From Roseisolibacter agri (GTDB taxonomy: Bacteria; Gemmatimonadota; Gemmatimonadetes; Gemmatimonadales; Gemmatimonadaceae), in the NCBI RefSeq assembly GCF_030159095.1, contig NZ_BRXS01000006.1, forward strand, positions 558,001 through 622,000: a DNA stretch of 64,000 bases. The letters run 5' to 3'. Under the pieces are notes generated by a model that was not told where the DNA came from, did no database searches, and saw nothing but the letters and a program-made list of their open reading frames with translations. A program made the translations under genes and the position numbers. Of this stretch, positions 52,950-61,646 are shown piece after piece. Positions within the stretch are counted from its first letter, which is position 1, and each line of letters opens with the position of its first letter.

Positions 52950-53603
52950 TCACGCCGCGCGCGTCTCGAGGTAGCGCAGGGCCTCGTCCGCGGCCGGCGC
53001 GGTGAGCCCGCCGGCGATCCGCTTGCGCACGATGCTCGTCACCTTCTCGTCGGCGATGCGCGCCAGCAGCGCCTCGATGCGCTCCATCTGCTCCGCCGTC
53101 GCGGGACGCGGCTTCGGCGTCGCCCACTCGGGCAGCGCGGGCGGCTCCCACTTGAACCACTTCCCGTCCTTCGTCTTCGCCGAGAAGCGCCCGTTCTCGG
53201 TGACGTTCGCCCACCCCTCCTCGAGGTCGTAGAGGTAGCGGCCGATCCCCCACTGCACCGCCGCGCGCTTCATCGCGTTCGACAGCCCGCCCTTCACCGG
53301 CTCGACGTCCGTGTTCTCGGCGCCGTCCCACTTGGTGACCCAGTCCGCCGTGCCGTCGGCGCGCTGCACGCGCACCGACAGACCGCAGACCACGCCGCCC
53401 GCGGGGCCCTCCTTGTACACGTTCTGCCAGTTCTCGGGGCCGACGACCTCGTCGAACCGCTCCATGATCGCGCGGTTCGTCACGTAGGCCAGCACGCGCG
53501 CCCACGGCTTCCCGTTCTTCTCGCCCGCCGTCTGCACGCGCCACTCGATGTCCGCTGGCGCGAAGGGGTCGCGCAGCCGGGCCAGATCCGTCTCGTCGCT
53601 CAT
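52950..53603 (-). CDS. Rad52/Rad22-family single-strand annealing protein
   Basis: The 217-residue protein has the Rad52/22 core: LRDPFAPADIEWRVQTAGEK, VLAYVTNRAIMERFDEVVGP, ENWQNVYKEGP and MKRAAVQWGIGRYLYDLEEG. Bacterial members are often phage-borne recombinases, though chromosomal copies exist; they anneal complementary single strands. A C-terminal helical segment (TAEQMERIEALLARIADEKV) may aid oligomerisation. No other phage gene is nearby. The ATG at 53603 is preferred over 53672 because the core starts just after it. A near-palindrome lies 38-65 bp upstream. Confidence 0.88.
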   Translation of the reverse strand: MSDETDLARLRDPFAPADIEWRVQTAGEKNGKPWARVLAYVTNRAIMERFDEVVGPENWQNVYKEGPAGGVVCGLSVRVQRADGTADWVTKWDGAENTDVEPVKGGLSNAMKRAAVQWGIGRYLYDLEEGWANVTENGRFSAKTKDGKWFKWEPPALPEWATPKPRPATAEQMERIEALLARIADEKVTSIVRKRIAGGLTAPAADEALRYLETRAA

Positions 53604-53640
53604 CCTGCCGTCTCCTGTTCGTCCGTCCGATATGAGAAAG

Positions 53641-53668
53641 TCCGGCGCCGGCACGTGCCGGGCACCGG
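53641..53668. promoter_or_regulatory. near-palindromic operator candidate upstream of the Rad52-like gene
   Basis: The centre CCGGCACGTGCCGG (53648-53661) is a perfect palindrome, and the symmetry extends outward with one inserted base to TCCGG/CCGGA at the ends. Such a site just upstream of a repair gene could bind a dimeric repressor. It does not resemble a known LexA box. Confidence 0.35.
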
Positions 53669-53741
53669 ACATCCATACACCGAACGGAGACCGAAGTTCA
53701 CGGGATCCACGGGTTCCGCCCGTCGGATCCGGCAGGCGGGC

Positions 53742-54323
53742 TCAGGCCCAGCGCAGCTCCCACTCACAGAAGGCGTCCCCTTCCAGGGCGCAGCGCACGT
53801 GGCGGACGCGGGGCTTCTCACCCCCGGCCAGGGAGAGCGCACGCTCCAGCCCGCCGGTCTGCCGACGGCAGAACACCGGGCTCTCGTGGGTGAAGCCGAC
53901 CAGCCGCAGCACCACCCGCCCGCCCCGCTCGCCGACGTCCTCCTGCTCCACCACCTTCATGTCGCCCGGGTGGTAGTAGAGCCGGAACAGCGAGACGCTC
54001 TGGGTCACGAACTCGAGCGGCGACGCCTTCCGCAGGATGCCGCCGTAGAGCTGCACGCCGAACGACTCGATCGCGTGCGCACCCGCGCGCTCCGGCCAGT
54101 CGGGCACCGACGCGCCGATCACCTGCTCCGTCGCGTCGCTCAGCCGCGACCAGAGCGCGAAGGGGAACTCGTCGGTCGGCGTCGCGTCGAGCACGCGCTT
54201 TCGCTCGCGCGCGGGCAGCGCCTCCAGCACGCGCGCGACGGCCGCCTCGCCCGCCACGCTCTCGACGAAGGCGAGCGTCGCCCGCAGCGTCGAGCCCTTC
54301 GCGACCTGCGCGGGGGTCGTCAC
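53742..54323 (-). CDS. TIGR02265/DUF2378-like protein
   Basis: The 193-residue protein has FPFALWSRLSDATEQVIGAS in its N-terminal half, FRLYYHPGDMKVVEQEDVGE in its middle and a Cys-containing C-terminus (RHVRCALEGDAFCEWELRW). This matches the TIGR02265 type known mainly from myxobacteria, whose function is unknown; the tail resembles V4R small-molecule-binding domains. The GTG at 54323 overlaps the ligase stop as GTGA. It is the last gene of the long minus-strand run beginning beyond 64000. Confidence 0.7.
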   Translation of the reverse strand: MTTPAQVAKGSTLRATLAFVESVAGEAAVARVLEALPARERKRVLDATPTDEFPFALWSRLSDATEQVIGASVPDWPERAGAHAIESFGVQLYGGILRKASPLEFVTQSVSLFRLYYHPGDMKVVEQEDVGERGGRVVLRLVGFTHESPVFCRRQTGGLERALSLAGGEKPRVRHVRCALEGDAFCEWELRWA

Positions 54324-55858
54324 GCGGACGCCCCCGCCGTCGCCGGCTCGGTCATCGCCGCGAGCGCGCGCCGGTCGATCTTGCCCGAGCCCAGGCGCGG
54401 CAGCGCGTCGAGCAGCACGACCTGCTTCGGCACCTTGTAGCCCGCCAGCGCGCCGCGCGCGAACGCCACCACGCGTGCGGCGTCGACCGGATCCCCCGCG
54501 CGCGCCACCACGAATGCGCGGCCCACCTCGCCCCACCGGTCGTCCGGCACGCCGATGACCGCGACCTCCGCGACGCCCGGACAGTCGGCGAGCGCCGCCT
54601 CCACCTCCCCCGGGAAGACGTTCTCGCCACCCGAGATGAACATCTCCTTCCGCCGACCGCAGATCCGCGTCAGCCCCGTCGCGTCGCGCACCGCGAGGTC
54701 GCCGGTGCGCATCCAGCCGTCCGCCGTCAGCGCCTCCGCCGTGCGCTCGGGCGCGCCGAAGTATCCGGCGAACAGCTGCGGGCCGCGCAGCAGCAGCTCG
54801 CCGGGCGTGCCTGGCGGCACGTCCTCGCCCGCCTCGTCCACCACGCGAACGCTCAGGAACGGGATCGGCCACCCGACGGTGCCCGGATGCGCCTCCGCCG
54901 TCTCGTCGTTCGTCGCGAAGCAGTTCGGGCCGCACTCGGTGAGCCCGAAGCCCTCCTGGAAGCCGTGGCCGGCCGCGCGGATCGCCGCGCGCACCGCGGG
55001 CGGACAGGGCGCGCCGCCCGACACGAACCGGCGCAGCGCCGGCAGCGGCTCGCCCCAGCGCGGCTCGGCCATCAGCATCGTGAACTGCGTCGGCACCGCG
55101 AACGCGAGCGTGCACGCGTGCTCCGCGAGCCCGGCGAGGAAGCGCGCCGGCTCGAAGCCGTCGAACAGCACGACGGTGCCGCCGACGTGCAGCACGGGCG
55201 TCAGGAAGACGTGCCATCCGCCCGTGTGGAAGAGCGGCGTCGACACGGGGACCACCTCGTCGGGGGTCATCCGCCAGCCGGTCACGGTCGCGACCGCGTT
55301 GTAGAGCAGCTGGCGCCGCGGCAGGATCACGCCCTTCGGCGCGCCGGTACTCCCCGACGTGTACAGCAGCATGGTCGCCGACTCGGCATCGCTCGGCGGC
55401 TCCGGGAGCGGTGCCGCGTCCGCGACGCCGTCCGCCGCGTCCAGGCGCAGCGTCGCGACACGCGGCGGCGCACCATCGACGGCGAGCGCGCGTGCGGCGA
55501 GCGTATCGTGCCGCGCGTCGCACACGAGCACCATCGGCCGCGCGTCGGCCAGCACGCGCGCCAGCTCCGACGGCGCCAGTCGCCAGTTGAGCGGCACGAG
55601 CACCGCGCCCAGTCGCAGACAGCCGTAGAAGAGCGCCACGCACTCCGCACGCGTCCCCGCCAGCAGCGCGACGCGGTCGCCCGTCGTCACCCCGGCCGCG
55701 CGCAGCACGTGCGCCCACGCCCACGATGCTGCGTCCAGCGCCGCGTACGTCAGCCGCGCACCGTGCGTGTCGTCGACGAGCGCGACGCGCGACGGCGCGA
55801 GCCGCGCCCAGCGCCGCACCGCGTCGACGTCGTCGGGGAACTGCGGGAACGTCGACAT
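54320..55858 (-). CDS. acyl-CoA synthetase (AMP-forming), medium/long chain type
   Basis: The 512-residue ligase has the P-loop LLYTSGSTGAPKGVILPRRQ, GFGLTECGPNCFATNDETA and the C-domain RICGRRKEMFISGGENVFPG and PRLGSGKIDRRAL. The size suits the FadD13-like or fatty/aromatic acid ligase group. It would activate a carboxylic acid, possibly the product released by the adjacent esterase. The ATG at 55858 has AAGGAG eight bases upstream, overlapping the esterase stop region. Confidence 0.88.
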   Translation of the reverse strand: MSTFPQFPDDVDAVRRWARLAPSRVALVDDTHGARLTYAALDAASWAWAHVLRAAGVTTGDRVALLAGTRAECVALFYGCLRLGAVLVPLNWRLAPSELARVLADARPMVLVCDARHDTLAARALAVDGAPPRVATLRLDAADGVADAAPLPEPPSDAESATMLLYTSGSTGAPKGVILPRRQLLYNAVATVTGWRMTPDEVVPVSTPLFHTGGWHVFLTPVLHVGGTVVLFDGFEPARFLAGLAEHACTLAFAVPTQFTMLMAEPRWGEPLPALRRFVSGGAPCPPAVRAAIRAAGHGFQEGFGLTECGPNCFATNDETAEAHPGTVGWPIPFLSVRVVDEAGEDVPPGTPGELLLRGPQLFAGYFGAPERTAEALTADGWMRTGDLAVRDATGLTRICGRRKEMFISGGENVFPGEVEAALADCPGVAEVAVIGVPDDRWGEVGRAFVVARAGDPVDAARVVAFARGALAGYKVPKQVVLLDALPRLGSGKIDRRALAAMTEPATAGASA

Positions 55859-55863
55859 CGTCG

Positions 55864-56859
55864 TCACTCCTTCCGGACGGCGGTGGGCAGCGTGTGCCGC
55901 GCGATGAAGGCCGCGACCATGTCGCTCGCTGCCGGACCCGTCGCGTCCGAGTACGTGCCCTCCTTCGATCCACCGGACCACGCGTGCCCGAGCCCCGCGA
56001 TCTCCACGTACTCCACCACATCACGCCCGGTCGCATCACGCCAGCCGAGCTGCTGCCAGCCGCGCGTCGCGCCGTCGGCCGGCACCGTGCGCGGCTCGCG
56101 CGGCGTCGCGCCGATCGCCGCCGCCCACTGCTCCGCCGCGCGCCGTCCGTTCGCCGGCACCACGGTCGCGTCCGCGCCGCCGTGCAGCACGAGCAGGGGC
56201 AGCGCGCGCGCATGCGCGCCCATCCGCTCACGCACGGCCTGCGGCGACGACTGCTCGACCGTCGCGCCGGCCTTCATCACCTGCCAGGCCTGCGCGGCGC
56301 TCGTGACCGCGCCCACCGGCATCCCGCTCGCCGACGTGACCGACGCGAACCGCTCCGGATACGACGACGCGAGGATCAGCGCCATCGCGCCACCGGCCGA
56401 GATGCCGGCGACATGGACGCGTGCGGGGTCGGCCTTCTGCTCCGCCGCCACGCGCGCGATCAGCCCCGCCAGCAGCGCCGGCTCGCCCGCGTCGCGCCGC
56501 GTGTGCGCCGCGTCGAACCAGTTCCAGCACTTCAACCCGTTCGCGGCGGCCGGCTGCTCGGGGTACAGCACCGCGAACCCGTCGCGCTCCGCGACCTCGT
56601 CCATCCGCGTGCCGCGCGCGAGGTCGTCCGCGTCCTGCGTGCAGCCGTGCAGCAGCACGAGCAGCGGCGCCGGCCGCGCCGCGTCGCGGCGCGTCGGCAC
56701 GAACAGCCGCCACCGGCGCGGGAGCGCGCTGTCGCCCCACGTCCCGTACGTCACCTGCCCCGCCGAGTGCGGCGCCGACGCGGCGGCGGAGGCCTCGCCC
56801 CCGCCGCCGGCCAGCCCCGCGCCCAGCGCCAGCGCCACGCTCAGTGCCACGCGGCGCAT
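55864..56859 (-). CDS. secreted PHB-depolymerase-family esterase
   Basis: The 331-residue protein has a signal peptide ending EASAAASA, an alpha/beta-hydrolase core with RPAPLLVLLHGCTQDADDLA, the nucleophile S154 in VAGISAGGAMA and a C-terminal catalytic His in AGLGHAWSGG. This is the LpqC/PHB-depolymerase group, which includes polyhydroxybutyrate depolymerases and feruloyl or acetyl-xylan esterases. No substrate-binding domain is attached, so it may act on soluble esters or oligomers. Its start lies 1 bp after the TonB-receptor stop. Confidence 0.88.
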   Translation of the reverse strand: MRRVALSVALALGAGLAGGGGEASAAASAPHSAGQVTYGTWGDSALPRRWRLFVPTRRDAARPAPLLVLLHGCTQDADDLARGTRMDEVAERDGFAVLYPEQPAAANGLKCWNWFDAAHTRRDAGEPALLAGLIARVAAEQKADPARVHVAGISAGGAMALILASSYPERFASVTSASGMPVGAVTSAAQAWQVMKAGATVEQSSPQAVRERMGAHARALPLLVLHGGADATVVPANGRRAAEQWAAAIGATPREPRTVPADGATRGWQQLGWRDATGRDVVEYVEIAGLGHAWSGGSKEGTYSDATGPAASDMVAAFIARHTLPTAVRKE

Positions 56860-56860
56860 C

Positions 56861-59488
56861 TCAGCGGTGGAGGCGCACGCCCAGGAACGCCATCCCACCG
56901 ATCTCCGGCATGTTGACCATCTCCGCATGCTTCCGGCCCACGCCGCAGCTGCGGTCCTCGCTCTCGATCACCGAGTTGGCCTTCGGGGTGCCGGCCTTGT
57001 ACTTCAGGTTGCGCGCGCTGCACGTGAGCAGGTTGCTGACGCCCAGGTTCAGCATCGCGTTCGGCACCGCCGGCAGCTTGAGCGACACGTTCGCGTCCAG
57101 CGTGCCGAACGTCGGGATGACGCCCGTGTTGATGCCCGAGCGGAAGTAGTAGGCGTTCACGTTGCGGAACGTCGCGCCCACCGTCAGCGGCCCGACGTTC
57201 TTCACCGTCGCGCCGAGCGTCCACTTGGTGCTGGGCGCGTTGAGCTCGTTCGCCTCGGTCGTCGTGACGCCGGGCAGCACGCCCTCGATCGTGAGGTCCG
57301 ACAGCTTGGCCGTCGACGTCGTCGCGCGCAGCTCGATGCGCGGCGTCAGGTAGTAGTTCACGCCGAGGTCGACGCCAGAGAGCGTGGCGCGGCCCAGGTT
57401 GTAGTACGTGAGGACGATCGGCGTGATCGGCGTCGCCGCCTGGTTGACGATGCGCCCCTGCGCGTTGGTCGGGATCTCGCTGCCCGGGTTGACGAGCGGC
57501 ACCGCGAACGTCGGACCGCCCGCGGCGGCCGTCGCGAACGGGTTGCCGATGATCGTCAGGGGGCTCATGAAGTTCTCGTACTTCGAGTAGTAGTACGACG
57601 CGTCGACGTACAGCTTCTCGGCCAGGATGCCCTTGTAGCCGGCCTCCCACGTGCGGTTCGTCTCGGGGACGAGCGGCTTGAACGTCCGGAGCGTCTGCCC
57701 GCCGGCGTTCTGCATCGCGAAGCCCGTCGTGTTGCCGTAGATCGAGATGATCGACGTCCAGTCCGGGATGAAGAAGTTCGTCTGCAGGATCGTCGGCGAC
57801 TTGTACGCGCGGTTGAACGTGACGCGGAATGCCTGGTCCTGCATCGGCTTCACGACGATGCCCGCCTTCGGGCTCCACTGGCGCGCGTAGTTCTCCGGAT
57901 CGTCCAGCCGCCCGGCGAGCACGAGGTCGAGCCACGGCATCACCGGCGTCGTGGTCTGCGCGTAGACGCCCGCCTGCGAGTTGGACACGTCCTCCTTCGT
58001 GATGCGGTCCGTCAGCCACTGGCGGTCGCTGCTCACGACGTCGTTGCGGAACTGCGTCCCGAACACGACGGCGGTGTTGAGCAGCATCGGCACGACGTAG
58101 TTGCCCTGCACCTCCGCCGCGTACATCCGACCGTCGCTCGGCCAGTCGGAGAGCTTGCGCAGCGAGTCGGCGCTCAGGCTCGCGTTGGCCGCCACGAGCT
58201 GCGCGCCCGCGAAGCGGTTGAGCGCGAACGACGTCCCGCTCTGGGACTGCGCGCGGTAGGCGTTGACGTACCAGTGCGGCGTCGTGTAGCGCGCCTGCAG
58301 GACGTTGTAGTCCCAGTCGCGCAGCTGGTTGCGGCCGACGTTCGTCTGGCCGACGCCGTCGGTGCGGCTCCAGCCGCCGTTCACCTCGAAGCGGTTGGGC
58401 CCCATGTAGTACGCGAGCGCGCCGCTGCCGCGCATCACGCGCGCGTCCCAGTTGATCGGGTCGCGCAGCTTGCTCTCCAGCACCGAGCCCGCCGAGCCGG
58501 GGGCGACGAGTGCGCCGCCCGCGCCGTAGGTCAGGTCGTTGTCCCAGTCGTTCGCCTGCTGGTACTCGCCCGAGACCTTGTAGCCGAGGTTCCCGCTCAC
58601 GCCCGCGTAGCGGCCCTGCACGTCCATGTAGCCGCGGTTGCCGCCCGTCACCTCGAGCGTAGCGCCCGGGAACTGCCGCGGGTCCTTCGTGCGCAGCGCG
58701 AGCACGCCGTTCGACGCGTCCGGGCCGTAGAGCGCGGAGCCGGGGCCGACGAGCACCTCCATGCCCTCGAGGTCCACCTTGGGCGTCGCGGTGAACTGGC
58801 CCACCGGCAGGCCGTTCTCCGGCAGCACCGAGATGCGGCCGTCCTCCACCATCAGGAAGCGGTTGTTGAACGACGAGTTGAAGCCGCGCGCGTTGATCGC
58901 GACGCTCGTCATGCCGACCTGGATGAAGTCGAGGCCCTTCGCCTCCTTCAGCGCCGCCGCGAACGTGTTGCCGACCGCGTTGTCGAGGGTCTCGGTGCCG
59001 ATGCTCGTGACCGTCGCCGGCGCGTCGGTGATCTTCTCCACCCGGCGCGACGCCGACACGACGACGCCGCCGAGCGACGCCGGCGCCGTCTCCATCGCGA
59101 CGTCGAGCCGCGCCTCCTCGCTCGCCCGCACCACCACGCCCGGCATCGTGCGCGTGCGCTGCCCGATGCGCTGCACCCGCACGTCGTACGTCCCGGCCGG
59201 CACGCCGCTCAGGCGGAAGCGGCCGTCGGCGCCCGTGATCGTGCCGAAGCGCGTGCCCGCGAGGCTCACCTGCGCGCCGCTCAGCGGCTGCTGGTTGGCG
59301 TCGGTGATGAGGCCCGCGATGCGGCCCGTCTGGCGGCTCGCGCTGGCCGCGGGCTCCTGCGCCTGCAGCGTGCCGCCGATGGGGTTGGTGACGAGCAGGG
59401 GGAGGCCGGCGACGGCGCCGGCGACGAGCGCCAGTCGCCGCACGCGCGCGACGCGACAGAGGACGCGGGGGGAGGGATTCGGCTGCAT
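56861..59488 (-). CDS. TonB-dependent receptor with carboxypeptidase-like regulatory domain
   Basis: The 875-residue protein has a signal peptide, a carboxypeptidase-D-like domain (QTGRIAGLITDANQQPLSGA, about 50-135), a plug (SVAINARGFNSSFNNRFLMV, PGSALYGPDASNGVLALRTK) and a barrel ending in FLGVRLHR. It is shorter than the SusC proteins and has no SusD partner. Its position between symporter and esterase genes suggests uptake of an ester or acid. The frame is open to 61006, but the ATG at 59488 begins the signal peptide. Confidence 0.93.
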   Translation of the reverse strand: MQPNPSPRVLCRVARVRRLALVAGAVAGLPLLVTNPIGGTLQAQEPAASASRQTGRIAGLITDANQQPLSGAQVSLAGTRFGTITGADGRFRLSGVPAGTYDVRVQRIGQRTRTMPGVVVRASEEARLDVAMETAPASLGGVVVSASRRVEKITDAPATVTSIGTETLDNAVGNTFAAALKEAKGLDFIQVGMTSVAINARGFNSSFNNRFLMVEDGRISVLPENGLPVGQFTATPKVDLEGMEVLVGPGSALYGPDASNGVLALRTKDPRQFPGATLEVTGGNRGYMDVQGRYAGVSGNLGYKVSGEYQQANDWDNDLTYGAGGALVAPGSAGSVLESKLRDPINWDARVMRGSGALAYYMGPNRFEVNGGWSRTDGVGQTNVGRNQLRDWDYNVLQARYTTPHWYVNAYRAQSQSGTSFALNRFAGAQLVAANASLSADSLRKLSDWPSDGRMYAAEVQGNYVVPMLLNTAVVFGTQFRNDVVSSDRQWLTDRITKEDVSNSQAGVYAQTTTPVMPWLDLVLAGRLDDPENYARQWSPKAGIVVKPMQDQAFRVTFNRAYKSPTILQTNFFIPDWTSIISIYGNTTGFAMQNAGGQTLRTFKPLVPETNRTWEAGYKGILAEKLYVDASYYYSKYENFMSPLTIIGNPFATAAAGGPTFAVPLVNPGSEIPTNAQGRIVNQAATPITPIVLTYYNLGRATLSGVDLGVNYYLTPRIELRATTSTAKLSDLTIEGVLPGVTTTEANELNAPSTKWTLGATVKNVGPLTVGATFRNVNAYYFRSGINTGVIPTFGTLDANVSLKLPAVPNAMLNLGVSNLLTCSARNLKYKAGTPKANSVIESEDRSCGVGRKHAEMVNMPEIGGMAFLGVRLHR

Positions 59489-59601
59489 GGGAGTGCTCCG
59501 AGGAAGGTGGGAACTGCCCTGCACTACGACGGCGAACGAGCGCGCGCGCGAGCCGGCGCGCCGGGTGACGGATCGAGGCCGCGGCCTCGGGCTACGCGGC
59601 G

Positions 59602-61146
59602 CTACACGTCCATCACCAGGCGGACGTCCGGATCGAGCTCCCCCGCGGCGCGCGCGCGGGTCAGCCACGAGACCACGAAGAAGGCGAGCAGCGAGAGCAC
59701 CAGCGCGACCGCGGTGCCGCTCACGCCCGCCGGGAACGAGAAGACCTTGAAGAACGCCAGCGACTCCAGCGCGAGCGTGACGACGAGACCGGTCGCGATC
59801 GACGACACGGCGCCGGCGCGCGTCGCGCCCTCCCAGTTCAACCCGATCGCCAGCGCGGGCACGGTGGTCGACGCGAACAGCCCCCAGCCGAACACGCCGA
59901 GGAAGGCGACCAGCGCGCCGGAGTACTGCGCGATGACCGCCGCGACGATCGCGATCACGAGCGTGGCGATGCGGCCCCAGCGCAGCTCGTTCGTCACGCG
60001 CCGCCCGAAGGCGACGGGCAGGTCGTGCGTCACCGCCGCCGCGCCGATGTTGATGAACGAGTTGACCGCGCCCATCGTCGCCGCCGCCGCGCCCGCGAAC
60101 ACGAGCGCCGCCAGCAGCGCGGGCGTGAACTGCAGCAGGAACGACGGCGTCGCCGCGTCGGGACGCGCCAGCGGCGCCATCCGGCCGGACGTCACGAGTG
60201 CCTTCACGCCGATGCCGACGCCGAAGAACAGGAGCAGCACGACGATCTGCCCGACCGACTTCAGCAGCGGGTACCACTTCAGCTGCCGAATGTCGCGCAG
60301 CATGTAGTACTTGTGCACGGCCTGCGGCTGGCCGAGCGATCCCATGCCGAACACGAAGAAGAACGACAGCGCGGCTAGCGGCGTCAGCTTCCCCCACGGC
60401 CCGAGGAACGCCGGGTCGCTCGGCAGGATCGACTGCGAGAGGCCGCCCATCCCGCCGCCCACCGATAGCACCGCCGCGAAGACGAGCGTCGACGCGACGG
60501 CCATCAGCGTGCCCTGGAAGACGTCGTTGTAGATGCCGGCGAGGATCCCGCCCGCGACCGAGTAGGCGAGCGTCACGCCGGTCCCGATCCAGATGCCGGC
60601 CGTCACCCCGATGCCGAAGATCGCGTCCAGCACGTAGCCCATCGCGAGGCAGTTCGTGGCCATGTAGCCCACGATGCCGCACAGGATCGCGACGGCCGAC
60701 AGCCCCTGCGCAGCGGGCGAGCGGTAGCGCGCCCCGATCGCGTCGGGCACGGTCATCAGCCCGCGCACCTCGCCGAGCAGCCGCATGCGCTTCGCGAGCA
60801 CCCACGCGCCCAGCACGTTCGTCACGGACGCGGGCAAGATGATGAACAGGGCGCCGAGTCCTACGGAGTACAGCAGCCCGGGCCCGCCGATGAACGCGAA
60901 GCCGGACACGGACGTCGACACCGACGCCACCGTCAGCGCCGCCAGCCCGATGCCGTGTCCCGCGACGAAGAAGTCGCTCGCGGTGCGCGTCCGCCGCGTG
61001 GCCCACACGCTGATGGCGACGATCACGGCGAAGTACGCCAGCGCGACGACGATGATCGTCGGGTTGCTCACGCGCTCCATCGGACCGCCGGCACCGCCAC
61101 CCTTCTGGAGCAGCGCGAGCGCGGGAAGCACCACGCTCGCGATCAT
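59602..61146 (-). CDS. sodium:solute symporter (SSS family)
   Basis: The 514-residue protein has about 13 membrane helices with the SSS text ISVWATRRTRTASDFFVAGH, ASVSTSVSGFAFIGGPGLLY and AAATMGAVNSFINIGAAAVT. The family imports acids, sugars or amino acids with Na+. The substrate is not evident; the neighbouring ligases favour a monocarboxylate. The ATG at 61146 overlaps the preceding gene as ATGA (61143-61146). Confidence 0.92.
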   Translation of the reverse strand: MIASVVLPALALLQKGGGAGGPMERVSNPTIIVVALAYFAVIVAISVWATRRTRTASDFFVAGHGIGLAALTVASVSTSVSGFAFIGGPGLLYSVGLGALFIILPASVTNVLGAWVLAKRMRLLGEVRGLMTVPDAIGARYRSPAAQGLSAVAILCGIVGYMATNCLAMGYVLDAIFGIGVTAGIWIGTGVTLAYSVAGGILAGIYNDVFQGTLMAVASTLVFAAVLSVGGGMGGLSQSILPSDPAFLGPWGKLTPLAALSFFFVFGMGSLGQPQAVHKYYMLRDIRQLKWYPLLKSVGQIVVLLLFFGVGIGVKALVTSGRMAPLARPDAATPSFLLQFTPALLAALVFAGAAAATMGAVNSFINIGAAAVTHDLPVAFGRRVTNELRWGRIATLVIAIVAAVIAQYSGALVAFLGVFGWGLFASTTVPALAIGLNWEGATRAGAVSSIATGLVVTLALESLAFFKVFSFPAGVSGTAVALVLSLLAFFVVSWLTRARAAGELDPDVRLVMDV

Positions 61147-61646
61147 GCCGCGCGCTCCCGCTGCAGCTGCGCGGCGCGCGCGCGGCCGGCCGCCTCCACG
61201 CGCGCCTGGTCCTCCGGACGGAGCGTCTGCGCGTCGAACGTCAGCGCGTACACCACCGGCAGCACGATCACGGGCAGCAGCCCGACGCCGTACACGATCA
61301 CCGCCGCGCGGCGCGGCAGCCCGAGCCAGAGCGGCTCCGCCGCCCCCAGGTCGTCCGGCAGCGCCAGCGCGAGCGCGAAGCCGCCGGCGAGCATCACGCC
61401 AACCAGCGCGAACGCGGCCAGCGTGCTCCCCGGCACGCGCCCACGCCGCGCGGCGCCGAGCACCATCGTCGCCACGAGGTCGAGCGGCACGCCGAGCGCC
61501 ATCGCCCACGAGGCCCAGCGCGGCGCGCCGCCGTCACGGAACGCCGACGCGTACGCCACCGCGATCGCCGCCGTGCCGAGGAAGAGGGCGCCCACCGCCA
61601 CGCGCGTCAGCGCGCCGCCCGCGGGCCGGTCTCCGGATTCCGTCAT
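61143..61646 (-). CDS. four-helix membrane protein of unknown function
   Basis: The 167-residue protein has four membrane segments (about 15-35, 45-65, 75-97, 110-135) and a basic Ala-rich C-tail. Its ATG overlaps the ligase stop (ATGA) and its stop overlaps the symporter start (ATGA). The tight double overlap indicates co-translation with the symporter, so it is probably a partner subunit, comparable in position to small DUF485/DUF4212-like companions of SSS carriers, although I cannot assign it to those families. Confidence 0.75.
   Translation of the reverse strand: MTESGDRPAGGALTRVAVGALFLGTAAIAVAYASAFRDGGAPRWASWAMALGVPLDLVATMVLGAARRGRVPGSTLAAFALVGVMLAGGFALALALPDDLGAAEPLWLGLPRRAAVIVYGVGLLPVIVLPVVYALTFDAQTLRPEDQARVEAAGRARAAQLQRERAA

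Noticed and set aside
53742-56231. Single large minus-strand frame covering ligase and esterase
   Set aside because: Only its last 194 codons encode the TIGR02265-like protein; the rest is out of frame with two well-supported genes.
54887-60307. Very long plus-strand open frame (about 1800 codons)
   Set aside because: It is antisense to ligase, esterase, TonB receptor and symporter genes, is Arg/Val-rich without domains, and is a by-product of high-GC codon use.
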